From positions 124,696,194-124,760,193 of the forward strand of contig NC_077231.1 in assembly GCF_027887165.1 (NCBI RefSeq): 64,000 nucleotides of DNA. The letters are read 5' to 3'. Source of the DNA: Monodelphis domestica. Its lineage: Eukaryota; Chordata; Mammalia; Didelphimorphia; Didelphidae. The notes under the pieces were generated by a model. It made no database searches, was not told where the DNA came from, and worked only from the letters and a program-made list of their open reading frames with translations. The position numbers and the translations under genes are program-made. Below, in pieces: positions 24,361 through 36,448 of the stretch (positions are counted from its first letter, which is position 1; each line of letters begins with the position of its first letter).

Positions 24361-25723
24361 TTGTAATAATTTTTATAATAATAATGAACAGTTTTTAAGC
24401 ATCAATTTAATAGGGTTGTTGCATCTCCTCTTGGTTGTCCTGTCAGCTTTTTAGAATCACACAATCTCAGAATTAGAAGAGATTTTAATCTAACCTATAC
24501 CCAAAAAAGAATCCCATTTTACAACATACCCCCTTAGCAGTATAGGTAGGTTATCATGTTTTTGTCTTAAAGACCTTTAGTGAAATGGAATCCACTAACT
24601 CCCAAGAAATAGTTGTTCCTTCTCTTCTCAAACTCAGAATGTTAAAGCCAGAACTAATTTATCTTACAAATTATGATTTTTTAGCCTGGCATAAAAGACC
24701 CTCCACAATCTGTATCTGCTTTCTTTTCTAGCCTCATTTCACACCACTTCACAAATAAACTACATGCCAAGACAAAGTATACTATATGCCAATTTTTCTT
24801 TAAACTCAACATACCTTCCTGTACATCCATATCTGAGTAAAATTTTTTGAACCTCCATACCAGAGTAGAAGTCTGAAATTTTTCTTTTTATAATGGAGCA
24901 TGTACAGTTTAAAAATATGATGATATTATATATATATATACACATATATTTTAGGCATTTCTGATTTTCTTAAGGTTTTTTGGCATGTAGTCTGCTTTCC
25001 TTTGCAGGTTGTCTTTGGTTTCCACAAAACTACACCAAAATTCCCATTTAATTTCTTATGCTGACACTCAGTATATCAAAACTGGGACCACACATCACCT
25101 CTCTCCCAAAACAAATCTTTGTTATTAGAGATTTTTATTTTTAAAATTCTTATCCTACAGTGTTTTAACACAGACCTTTGCATATATGGAAGGCACTTCA
25201 GAAGTATCTTATGCTTATTGTTGATATGTTCATGTCAAATAAAAACAATAGTGAAATGAGTCCATCCCCAGTTTCTAGACCACACTGGATTAGAAAACTT
25301 GTTTATCTTAGTTTTTTCCTGCCATTTTCTTCTGTGAAAAAGAATCTGACAAGTGATTGTTTTATTCTTTAAAAATATACATTAACTTCCTCCTTCCTAG
25401 TGGGAGGATGCTACTAGAACAAGGTCTACTATAACAAAATATTGTATATACATTCTTAGGCAAGATTTTTGTATCATATTTTTGTCACAAGGGGAGGTTT
25501 TGTGGGGGCAGGGAATAGTGAATGATTAGATGACTGTAAAAATAAAATACATCAGTAAAGTAAATTTTAAGATAAATACAAAATACACATTTATAGGAGG
25601 TTCTCTTCCATTTCAGCAAACATATTTAAACAAAACCTACAAGGTGCAGGGAATTGTGTAGGTATAGTGACAAAGTCAAAAGGGAAACTTTCCATTCATT
25701 GTAGCATTTATTTATTTATTTAT
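24361..25723. other. Non-coding, nothing recognised beyond MIR-like scraps
   Basis: A MIR-like segment is at about 24455-24560 (cacaatctcagaattagaag). A short TA run is at 24931-24943. The rest is unassigned. Confidence 0.4.
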
Positions 25724-25924
25724 TTTAAAAGCCCTTACCTTCTGTCTTGGGATCTATACTATGTATGGGTTCCAAGACAGAAGAGTAGCAAAGGACTAGG
25801 CAATAGGGGTTAAGTGACTTGCCCCGGATCACACAGCTAGGAAGTGTCTGAGGCCAGATTTTAACCCAGGAACCCCCCATTTATAGGCCTGGCTCTAAAT
25901 CCACTGAGCCACCTAGCTACCCCC
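25724..25924 (-). mobile_element. Marsupial tRNA-derived SINE
   Basis: Minus-strand copy inserted after a (TTTA)n run; body and head (cactgagccacctagctac) intact. Confidence 0.88.
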
Positions 25925-26198
25925 TAGTGCCCATTTTCATACTATGACAGGGTATATCATATTACTTACTGTATTATAAGTTCCTTCAGAACAGGAACTA
26001 TTTTATTTATTTTTCTGTACCTATCTAACATATCTATTCACATAGTAAGCATTTAGTAAATACTTTTTAAATTAAATTTAATTGAAAATAAATTGGTTGG
26101 TCTTAAGAATTCTCTCTGGCTCCAGAACATAAATAATTACCCATAAAAAGTATAGCTTGAATTCAGTAAAGGAGCCACCTTTAAAAAAAAAAAACCTA

Positions 26199-26401
26199 GG
26201 GGGCAGCTGGGTAGCTCAGTGGATTGAGAGCCAGTCCTAGAGACGGGAGGTCCTAGGTTCAAATCTGGCCTCAGCCACTTCCCAGCTGTGTGACTATGGG
26301 CAAGTCACTTGACCCCCATTGCCTAGCCTTTACCACCTCTTCTTCCTTGGAACCAATACACAGTATTGATTCCAAGATAGAAGGTAAGGGTTAAAAAAAA
26401 A
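26199..26401 (+). mobile_element. Marsupial tRNA-derived SINE, 331 bp upstream of a RIMKLB exon
   Basis: Near-consensus copy: gggggcagctgggtagctca head, ggttcaaatctggcct, and a body to gaaggtaagggtt with an A tail. Confidence 0.93.
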
Positions 26402-26732
26402 TTCAAGATAAGAGTGGAGATTTTTGTAATAAACCTTTTTAATGGTTTCTTACAAAAAGAATACAATGTTAAGAAAATATCCCTTTCCTTTCCAACATAA
26501 TATAACCTTTAGCTTGGTGTATTAAAGATAAAAATTTTTATTAACTATGGAGATTGCTATGGTTTTGAAGTTTGCATTGTTAGTCATCATGAAACAGACT
26601 CAATAACAATGCAAGGTATTACATGAACTATGTTTTGGAATGTCTTTATTATTATGCTTTATTGTGACTTCTCTAACATCTCTCTTGAATTTTTTAAATT
26701 AATGCACTAATTTTTCTTCCCTCTATTTACAG

Positions 26733-26963
26733 GTCTCCGAATCAATGGGGAGCTGATCACTGCCTATCCCCAGGTGGTGGTAGTAAGAGTACCAACACCT
26801 TGGGTGCAAAGTGATAGTGATATCACCGTACTACGTCACCTAGAAAAGATGGGATGCCGGCTGATGAATCGGCCTCAAGCTATCCTGAATTGTGTCAATA
26901 AGTTCTGGACCTTCCAAGAGCTAGCTGGCCATGGTGTTCCCCTTCCAGATACCTTCTCTTATG
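26733..26963 (+). CDS. RIMKLB: RIMKLB coding exon (probably second coding exon)
   Basis: The acceptor is a pyrimidine tract ending in ttacag at 26732. The donor is G|GTGAGG with GT at 26964-26965. The exon is 231 bp: two bases complete a split glycine codon, 76 full codons follow, and one base starts the next split glycine. The frame begins [12 protein letters not shown] and ends DTFSY. It covers the end of the N-terminal domain and entry to the ATP-grasp fold, including [13 protein letters not shown] and [13 protein letters not shown]. Reading through the donor gives a stop about 12 codons later, as expected for intron. A marsupial SINE lies about 330 bp upstream. Confidence 0.95.
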
Positions 26964-29900
26964 GTGAGGTCATCAGTAGAAAATGTAGCATGACCCTCTG
27001 ATAGTTTTCAAAGTAATGCTTTGAATGGATGCTTAAGAAAAATCCAATAATGGGGAACTTCATAGAGATATTACTTAAAGACTTGGAATTTTTAACAATT
27101 TGAATAGGGTAGTTAGGGAATCCTGGTTTGTAACCTTGAGTAAGTAATTTCACTTTGTAGGCTTTAGTTTTTCATGTGTAAAATAGTGGTGTTTGAGAAT
27201 TGGTCTAATACAATTATAACAAGTATCTTTGTGCACACTCATCTATTCTAACCCCGTCCACCCTCTTCAAGACCTGCGGTGATAGGGGAGTGGCAACGCA
27301 ACAGGTGGAGATGACCACTGGCAGTTGTAGTCACGATCCTGCACATAGGCAGCCCACAGACCAGTGGTCACTCGGCCCTGTAGGGCAGCAGGGACATTCG
27401 GCAGCATCCTGGGCAGTTGAGAAGCCCTCTCTAGGACAGCACTGCTCACCCTAATCAAGGGAGAGGACTAGAAAAGATGTCCCAAACATTGTCTGCCCTA
27501 CAAACACCCGGTCAGCACACCGCGGCTGGCGGGTCATCCCTTTAAGCTGTCTAAATCAAAAGAAACAAAATACAAAGAAACTCCTACTAGGAGCATGGAA
27601 CATCAGGACATTACTTGATAGAGAGAATACCCCAAGACCTGAGAGAAGAACAGCTCTAATCAGTAAAGAACTGGCGCAATATAACATCAACATCGCAGCC
27701 TTAAGCGAAACATGATTACCAGAAGAGGGATCACTCAGCGAACCCACCACTGCATACACCTTCTTCTGGAAAGGTAGAGCCACAAATGAAGACAGAATCC
27801 ATGGTATTGGCCTGGCTATCAAGACCAGTTTGCTCAAACAGATGCCAGACTTGCCTGTGGGCATCAGCGAGAGGCTCATGAAGATCCGTTTACCTCTCAG
27901 CAAAGACCGGTATGCCACAATCATCAGCGCATATGCCCCAACACTGACCAGCACAGAGGAGACCATCGAGCAGTTCTATTCTGATCTGAGTGCCTTCCTG
28001 CACTCAGTGCCCACAAATGACAAGCTGATACTACTGGGAGACTTCAACGCCCACGTTGGCCAGGACCATGAAAGATGGAAAGGAGTGCTCAGCAAACACG
28101 GCGTGGGCAAAATGAACGACAATGGCCTACTGCTACTCAGCAAATGCTCAGAGTTCGAACTCACCATCACGAACACTGTGTTCAGAATGGCAAACAAATA
28201 TAAAACAATGTGGATGCACCCATGATCAAAACAGTGGCATCTCATTGACTACATCATTGTACGCCGGCGAAACATCCAGGATGTACAGATCACCAGAGCC
28301 ATGAGAGGAGCTGAATGCTGGACAGACCACTGATTGGTTAGAGCAACTCTTCAAATGCGCATTGCACCTCGCCATCCAAAACGCTCCCAGACAGTTTGCG
28401 CATTTTACAACTTGGGTTGTCTTAGAGATCCATCTTATTTGCAAACATTCCAGCCCTGCCTGGACAACAAGCTGTCTGCCAAGGGACCACTCACTGGAAG
28501 CTCAACCGAGAAATGGAACCAGTTCAGAGACATAATGAAGGAAACATCAAAGACAGTCCTAGGCCCCAAACAACGCAACCACCAGGACTGGTTCGACAAG
28601 AACAACACTGCTATTAAGCAAAAAGAACAAAGCCTTTATGGAGTGGCAAAATAACCCAAACTTCTGCTCCTAAAAAAGACAGATTCAAGTCTCTCCAAGC
28701 CACGGCGCAGCGTGAGATCAGGAAGATGCAAGACCGATGGTGGGAAAAAAAGGCAGAAGAAATCCAGTGTTTTGCTGATATGAAAAACTACAAACAATTT
28801 TTCAGTGCCCTCAAGACTGTCTATGGGCCATTAAAACCCACCACCACTCCCTTGCTATCCTCTGACAGTGACACTCTCATAAAAGATAAAGGCATCAGCA
28901 ACAGGTGGAAAGAACACTTCAGTCAGCTTCTCAACCGACCCTCTTCAGTCGACCAAAGCGCTCTTGACCAGATCCCCCAAAACCGCTCCATTGAACAACT
29001 TGACATCCCTCCTTCAATAGAGGAAGTCCAAAAAGCCATTAAACAAATGAGTGCAGGCAAGGCACCCGGTAAAGATGGGATCCCAACCGAGGTGTACAAG
29101 ACCTTAAATGGAAAGGCGCTCCATGCATTCCACATAGTGCTGACCAGCATATGGGAAGAGGAAAACATGCCCCCAGAACTCAGAGATGCCTCCATCATAG
29201 CCCTGTACAAGAACAAAGGCTCATGAGCAGCCTATGACAACTACTGAGGCATCTTACTACTCTCCATTGCTGGAAAGATCCTCGCCCGTGTTATACTCAA
29301 CAGACTCCTGTCATCTGTTTCTGAGCAGAACCTGCCTGAATCACAATGTGGCTTCCAACCAGATCATAGCACCATCGACATGGTCTTCACGGTGAGGCAA
29401 ATGCAGGAAAAATGCCTTGAGTAGAACCTGAGTCTCTACATTGTCTTCATAGACCTGACAAAGGTGTTCGACACAGTGAACAGGGATGCATTGTGGATGA
29501 TCCTCAGCAAGCTCGGTTGCTCAGCAAAATTCATCAAACTGATCCATCTCTTTCATGTCGACATGACAGGGGAAGTCCTATCTGGTGGAGAGACTTCTGA
29601 TCGCTTCAACATCTCCAATGGCGTGAAACAAGGCTGTGTCCTCTCTCCGGTACTATTCAACCTATTTTTCACCCAAGTATTACGACATGCTGTGATGGAT
29701 CTAGACCTGGGCGTCTACATCAAATACCGACTGGATGGCTCACTATTCGACCTTCGCCGCCTGACTGCAAAAACAAAGACAACAGAGAGACTCATCCTGG
29801 AAGCTCTCTTCGCAGATGACTGTGCTCTCATGGCCCACCAAGAAAATCATCTCCAAACCATTGTGGACAGGTTCTCCACCGCAACAAAACTGTTTGGCCT

Positions 29901-32224
29901 GACGATCAGCCTCAGCAAAACAGAGGTGCTGTTCCAACCTGCACCAGAGAAGCCAACGAACCAGCCGTGCATTACAATCGATGGCACGCAGCTTTCTAAC
30001 ATCAACACTTTCAAGTACCTGGGCAGCACCATCGCCTAGAGGGTCCCTAGACCACGAGATTAATGCCAGGATCCAAAAGGCCAGCCAGGCACTCGGGCGG
30101 CTGCACTGCAAAGTCCTCCAACACAGCGGTGTAAGCACTGCGACAAAGCTCAAAGTGTATAATGCAGTGGTCCTCAGCTCACTCCTGTACAGTTGTGAGA
30201 CATGGACACTGTACCAGAAGCACATGAAACAGCTGGAGCAATTCCACCAACTCTCTCTCCGGTCAATCATGAGGATGCGATGGCAGGACCGAATCACCAA
30301 CCAGGAAGTCCTCGACAGAGCCAACTCCACCAGCATCGAAGTAATGGTCCTCAAAACCAGCTATGATGGTCTGGACACGTCATCCACATGGACCCACAGC
30401 GAATACCAAGACAGGTATTCTATGGTGAACTGTCAGCTGGACTCAGGAAACAAAGCCGACCAAAGAAAGGATTCAAGGATCAGCTAAAGTCAAACTTGAA
30501 GTGGGCTGGCATGACACCAAAGCAACTAGAACTTGCTGCCTCTGACAGAAGCAGCTGGCGAACCCACATTCACCATGCCGCCGCCGCCTTTGAAGATGAA
30601 CGACGTCAACGTCTTGCCGCTGCACATGAATGCCAACACCAGGCCACAACCACACCTCCCGTAACAACTGGCGTTCCATGTCACATGTGCCACAAACTTT
30701 GCGCCTCAGTCTTTGGACTTCAAAGCCACATGAGGGTACATCAATAGATGATAATGCACAAAGACAATAGTCATTCTCGGTCACTGAGAGACTACTACTA
30801 CTAATATAATTACTTTTAGTTTTAAAAGTCTATAAGCATAGGATTACTAACTTCTACCTAGTCTTATCCTCCTCTACGGAACTGTATGTAAAAGAGCTTT
30901 GGAAGTTTGGAAGTATATATGAACCTCCATGCTGGATTTATCAAATGTGCATGGGGAGGGGCAGCTAGAAAACACAGTGGTTAGAGCTGCAGACCTAGAG
31001 TTGGGAGAATCTAGATTCAAATCTAGCCCTAAATACTTCCTAGCAGCATGACCCAAGTCAGGTTGCTTAACTGCATTTGCCCAAGCCTTGCTTCTCTGTC
31101 TTAAGAGTTATTAAAGCAGAAAGTAAGATTTGTTCTTTTTTTTTTAATGTGCATGAGTAGAAAAATATAAGCACCTAGGCTTCAGTAACCACCTCCAATT
31201 ATATCTGGAAGAAAGACAAAATTAAGACAAAAATATTCTTAATTTAAAGGAATTATTAGAATGAAAGGAATGACCTGATTATGGAAAGCTGGGTTTTCAT
31301 TTGTAAAAGGAAGAGGTTGCACTAAGCAATATCTAGACTTTCTACCAGCTCTTATATTCTTTGGTTCTTTAGTAGAACTAACCTTTAGAACAACTTCCCT
31401 GGCCTACACTCAGAGCCTACCAATAACCTTGCTAAAACCAAGGGCAAATTAAAAATAGCACTTTTGTGATGGACACATTTAACACAATTGATAATCATTC
31501 CTTCCTGTAGTATTTGGCAGGAAAGAAAAAAGGATGATAGTAGGGAGATAATCCTGACTCACAGATGGCAAAACTGAATATTTTAGCACAAGGGAGCAAA
31601 GAATTCATGAATGGAATAAAGTGTGTAATTGAACTGGTTAACTGTAAGATCAAGGCCAAAGAGAGGAAAGTTAAGCTAGAACAGATTTGGTGATCTAGGA
31701 AAAAAGAGAAGAATGAAAATAAGTTTAGGAAGGAGTGAGGAAGCGATGAAATGAGAAGAGGTTATGATAATTCAGAGTTGAAGATCTTGAAAGTATGGAT
31801 AATGATGAAATTTTGAAAGTATTACTAGTCTTATGAATACCTGAATTAGAGGGAAAATATAGATAAGTACTTAGAGGGTTTTAAGATATCTTATATGTAT
31901 TCTAAAAAGTACAAGTAGTTTGGAACTATAATTAGTCTCCACTTTTCTAGAGTTTTTTCTTTCTAAAAATTTATTCTAAACTTTAGATCATCATAGCAGG
32001 CTTTTTTTCCCTTGACCTTCTGTCCTTCTCTTTTAATCTTTTCCCAGGATATATTTTTTTTTTTTAGTTTTAGAGTAGTCATGGAAACATTTCATGTTTT
32101 GTTTTGTTTTTCTTTTCTTCAAACCAGGCGGTCACGAAAATTTCGCTAAGATGATTGATGAAGCAGAAGTATTGGAGTTCCCAATGGTGGTGAAGAATAC
32201 ACGGGGTCATAGAGGTATGTATAG

Positions 32225-32299
<75 letters not shown>

Positions 32300-35200
32300 G
32301 TTCATACAGGTAAAGTAATGGGTGAAGATTTATTCATGGATTTAGTTTTTTCTCAGTCAGATAGAAGCAGCTATATATTTTTTGTCTGACCCAGATACTG
32401 ACTAGATCATAGTAGTAAGTAATGATTTTTGAATCAAGTCAAGAAGGGAGTAATTCTTAAAACAAGAATTCTAAAAGACACCATAAAAAAATTTGGAAAA
32501 TCCATTAGATAGCCATAATAGCAATAGCTAATATTTATAGAGTATAGTAGAAACCACTTTATTTGTATTATCTCATTTGATAATGAATACAAATGACCAT
32601 GGAACTAATTTGAAACAGAATTGAGAGATATACAAAGCTCAGGACTAGAAGAAGATGAAAGATTCATTTGTCCTGAGATGTTACATTGCTGATATTAAAA
32701 TTAAGAGATAGAATAAAAAATTAAATAAGATTAAGATTATATAAATTAGATTATTAAACCTTTACTTGTATCAGGCATTGTGCTAAACCACTGGGGATAT
32801 AAATTACAAGTAAGACAATCCCTATCTTCAAGTTATTTATACTATTTAAAAGGGAATATAATACATAAAGAAGACCTGAAAAGTAGGCAGTGGGGTGGGA
32901 ATAGGCATGGTGGTATGGTGTGAAGAGTCCCAAATCCAGCCATTTGCCAAAAAACTAATTTTTTCTCAGAATTATTGCCTTCATTTTTATTTCTAGTACT
33001 ATTAACCTAATTCATACCTCACCACCACCACCTTCTTTTCTTTCCTGGACTATTCCAGTAGCCTTCTGACTGGTCTTCCTGCTTCTATTTTTATCTCTCC
33101 CTGCTTCTGTCTCTTAACATAGGAGTAATCTTTCCTAATGCACAACATTCTTTATATGTTTACCACAAATACAATAAAACTTTTGCCTCCTGTCCCTAAA
33201 TGTTCCAAATTTAAATTATACAATTTTTATAGGTTTATAATATGAACTTTTATTCTACCTATAATTATAAAAACTCATTAAAAAATTAAAACTATTCCTC
33301 TAATAATTATATCATTAAAAAAGAATTAAAAGAAATAATCTAGCAACATCTCTTAATCTATTATCTATTGGACTTCATATTAATTTTTCTACAAATTTTG
33401 TTGAATATAAGTTTAACATATGATAATTATAAAGTAACTTTATTTTAATGTTAGACTTTTTTTATTTGAACAAAGATTTGTAATTTTTGGCTCACTGCCT
33501 AATAAGCATAATCTTCTGATTTCCCATCAGGTTTATTTCTATATTTTACTTAAAAACTAACAATTAAATGAAAATGCTTGCTCACTCAAACTTGTGGTGG
33601 AAAGTAATAGTAGGCTTTTGCAATCTCTTGCAAATGAGAGTATGTGCATGCCAGTCAGTTTGCACTGATTCCTTCTGGTAGTTTGGAAACAATTTGATGA
33701 CAGATTGATAAACTGCAAGAGTTTGTTCTTAGTCAGAAGCAGAATTTAGTGTAATCAAATTAAAGCACTATGTGCTCATGATCATGACATTTTCAAATCA
33801 CTGTAGAAATAAATCTATAAGCTTCAAATATGCACATGCTTATTGTCACAAAGACAAATTTTTGTTAACAAAATTCCAAAGTAAGTGCTTAAAGTACCAT
33901 TAAAGAATTTATAGGGCATATCTCTTGTACCATTGCTACAAACCTTAAGGAATTCATGAGCCACTAAATAAGAATCAGTGTTATAGCCAAATTAGTTGCA
34001 ATAGCCAGAATTTAGTATTCCATCTCTTGCCTTCAGGTCATTTTAGGAGTTGTCACTCAGGCCTTCTTCCTTCTATTAGTATCTTCACTTTTCTTCAAAA
34101 CTCAACTCATTAGCTATCACCCATGGTGAGAGTTTACTAAGAGCCTTACTTATCCTTTGGCTTTCAGTAAACTTCCCTGTACTTCCTGTTCATCATGAAA
34201 GGAAATAAATTCTAGAGTTTACCATGCATATGCACATGCAGGTAAGAAATAAAATAGATTAACTTTTTTCATAAAGTTAATTCTGTTTAGTAAATGACTC
34301 CTCCTATATCCCCTATATAAAGAGGGCCCAGAAGCCCAGCCAATTCTTCATTTCTTACCAGCTACATAGCTTGTTTTATATTCTCTATTATCATGGCTCC
34401 ACCTTCCACTGTTAACATGTTTCCTTTTGTGTGTTGTCTTTAGCCCACTGGATTTTATATAATATCCTTGGGGGCTGTGACTTGTCTTTCTTATTTGCAT
34501 CCCCAGCACTTAGCATTGTGCCTGGCACAAAATAAGAGCTAATTATATTGTATTATAATATATAACATTTCTTCATGTCATAAAGTTATTAAGTATCAGA
34601 ACACAATCTAATAAATTGATGAGACCCTTGATTCTGTTTATTGTCAACCAACAAGTTTTATTCTTGACATAGTTTTAGAAAGTGATATCTGCATAATATG
34701 TTCAGCTTCCATTTTGTTCCTTCCTTTGGATTTGTTTGAGAACAGGACAAAGAATCCTAACTTGCAAAGATAAGTTATTATAAATAGAACTTTGACAAAA
34801 ATAAGTTGTTTTAAATGGAATTGAGGCACATTTAGTAAGAAAGGGATATGTTTCTTCAGTAATGTACCAAAGATTTTGTAACTTACTAGAAATCAATTCA
34901 GAGTTTCTAATTAGCTCATCCTTCCCTAAATCTTTTACTGATTTTTTTTAAGTTGGTTATCGAAAGGATTTTGATCAATGAGGAATTAGTTATTCCTTCA
35001 AGTATAATTTTTTCAAAATGTTTAGATTTATTATAAAATTCCTATCTTTTTCCACTTCACTCTCTTTTTCCATTTCATAATTTTCTTTTTTTGACAACTA
35101 CTACTTTTGTAATATTTCGATAGGATACTATAGTTATTTACCAGATATTCTCCATTCAAAAAAAATATACCCGTGTCAAGCTTGTAAACCCCTAACTCAT

Positions 35201-36402
35201 GGGAAACCTATTTAATCCTTCTAAGTTGTTAATATGCTATATCATATCCTCCATTACCATATGTATATTATTTATCATAAACCCAGTTTTGTCTTAATAT
35301 CCCCAGTGCCTTGCGAATAGTAGGTGATTCACAGATGCTTATTGAATTGGATTGCTCTGCTTTTTATAATGATAATTAGCATGCCGGTCTTTAAGCAAAC
35401 TGACCCCTTTAGAAATGCTTTTAAGTTACCTTTAGAATGTCAGGAAATTTAAGTGGTAAAAATGTTAAGCCAAAAAAAAATTGGAATTTAATTTTTGTGA
35501 AGAGGAGAGGAATCTCTGTCTTGAGTGTTCAGAATGTTCATTGGTTCTAATATAAGTTTTTTGTATGTTTTTCTAATCAGGTTAAGTAAAACTTTCTGAT
35601 ACTCTGTCAGCCCAACTGTTTACATGGAAACAGAGGCTCCTTTTATGTTGTATGGGACCACAAGCTAAATGAGTTAAATAAGATTTCATTAGTTAACCCA
35701 GATATTTGTTCACTATTTATTACATAGCTTCTATGGGAATTGTGTTCCTAGTTCAAGACTAGCTATGTGGAATCAGAGCAAGGAAGATTGCTATAAAAAT
35801 AAACTTGCCTAGCTGGGTAGCTCAGTGGATTGAGAGCTAGGCCTAGAGATAGGAGGTCCTGGGTTCAAATGTGACCTCAGATACTTCCCAACTATGTGAT
35901 CTTGGGCAACCCTTACCAGTCTTCTGCCTTGGAACCAATATACAATATTGATTCCAAGACGGAAGGTAAGGGTTTAAAAAAAAAAAAGGTGGATTTCCAG
36001 ATTGCTTTTTTTTTTTGATGTAGATATCTTGAACAATAGACATCAGAGTGAGCAAATCAAATGCTTTCTAGTTTTTTAAGGGAGTGGGAGAGCTAAAAAT
36101 TGACCATGTTGTTAATAGGAATGTTTACATTAAGACTGGGTAGGAATAAAAGAGTTATACATGCATAAATTTCTAAAGAAATAACATGCCGTGTTATCAA
36201 ACACAATTACAATCATACCATTATTTGTTCTACTATCACATTGAAACCTTTACTTCAGCTGTCAAAAATAAATAAATAAATTTGCCTAAGCTATTCCAGT
36301 ATTGTTATCAACTGATCTATACATCCTTTTCTCTGAAGGTCAAGTTTCTCTTCCAGCTTTCAACTTTTAACTACTATAAACTCTCTTATCAGTGTTTTTT
36401 GC

Positions 36403-36448
<46 letters not shown>

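Noticed and set aside
26199..26260. tRNA-like A and B boxes in SINE heads (here and in about 20 other places)
   Set aside because: They belong to the tRNA-derived SINE; no acceptor stem or full cloverleaf, so not tRNA genes.
26959..27153. 64-codon minus-strand frame at the RIMKLB exon boundary
   Set aside because: AT-rich, no homology, spans the exon-intron junction on the wrong strand.
29743..30354. 203-codon minus-strand frame inside the RTE element
   Set aside because: Opposite strand of the RT domain; no homology, and the plus strand carries the FADD motif.
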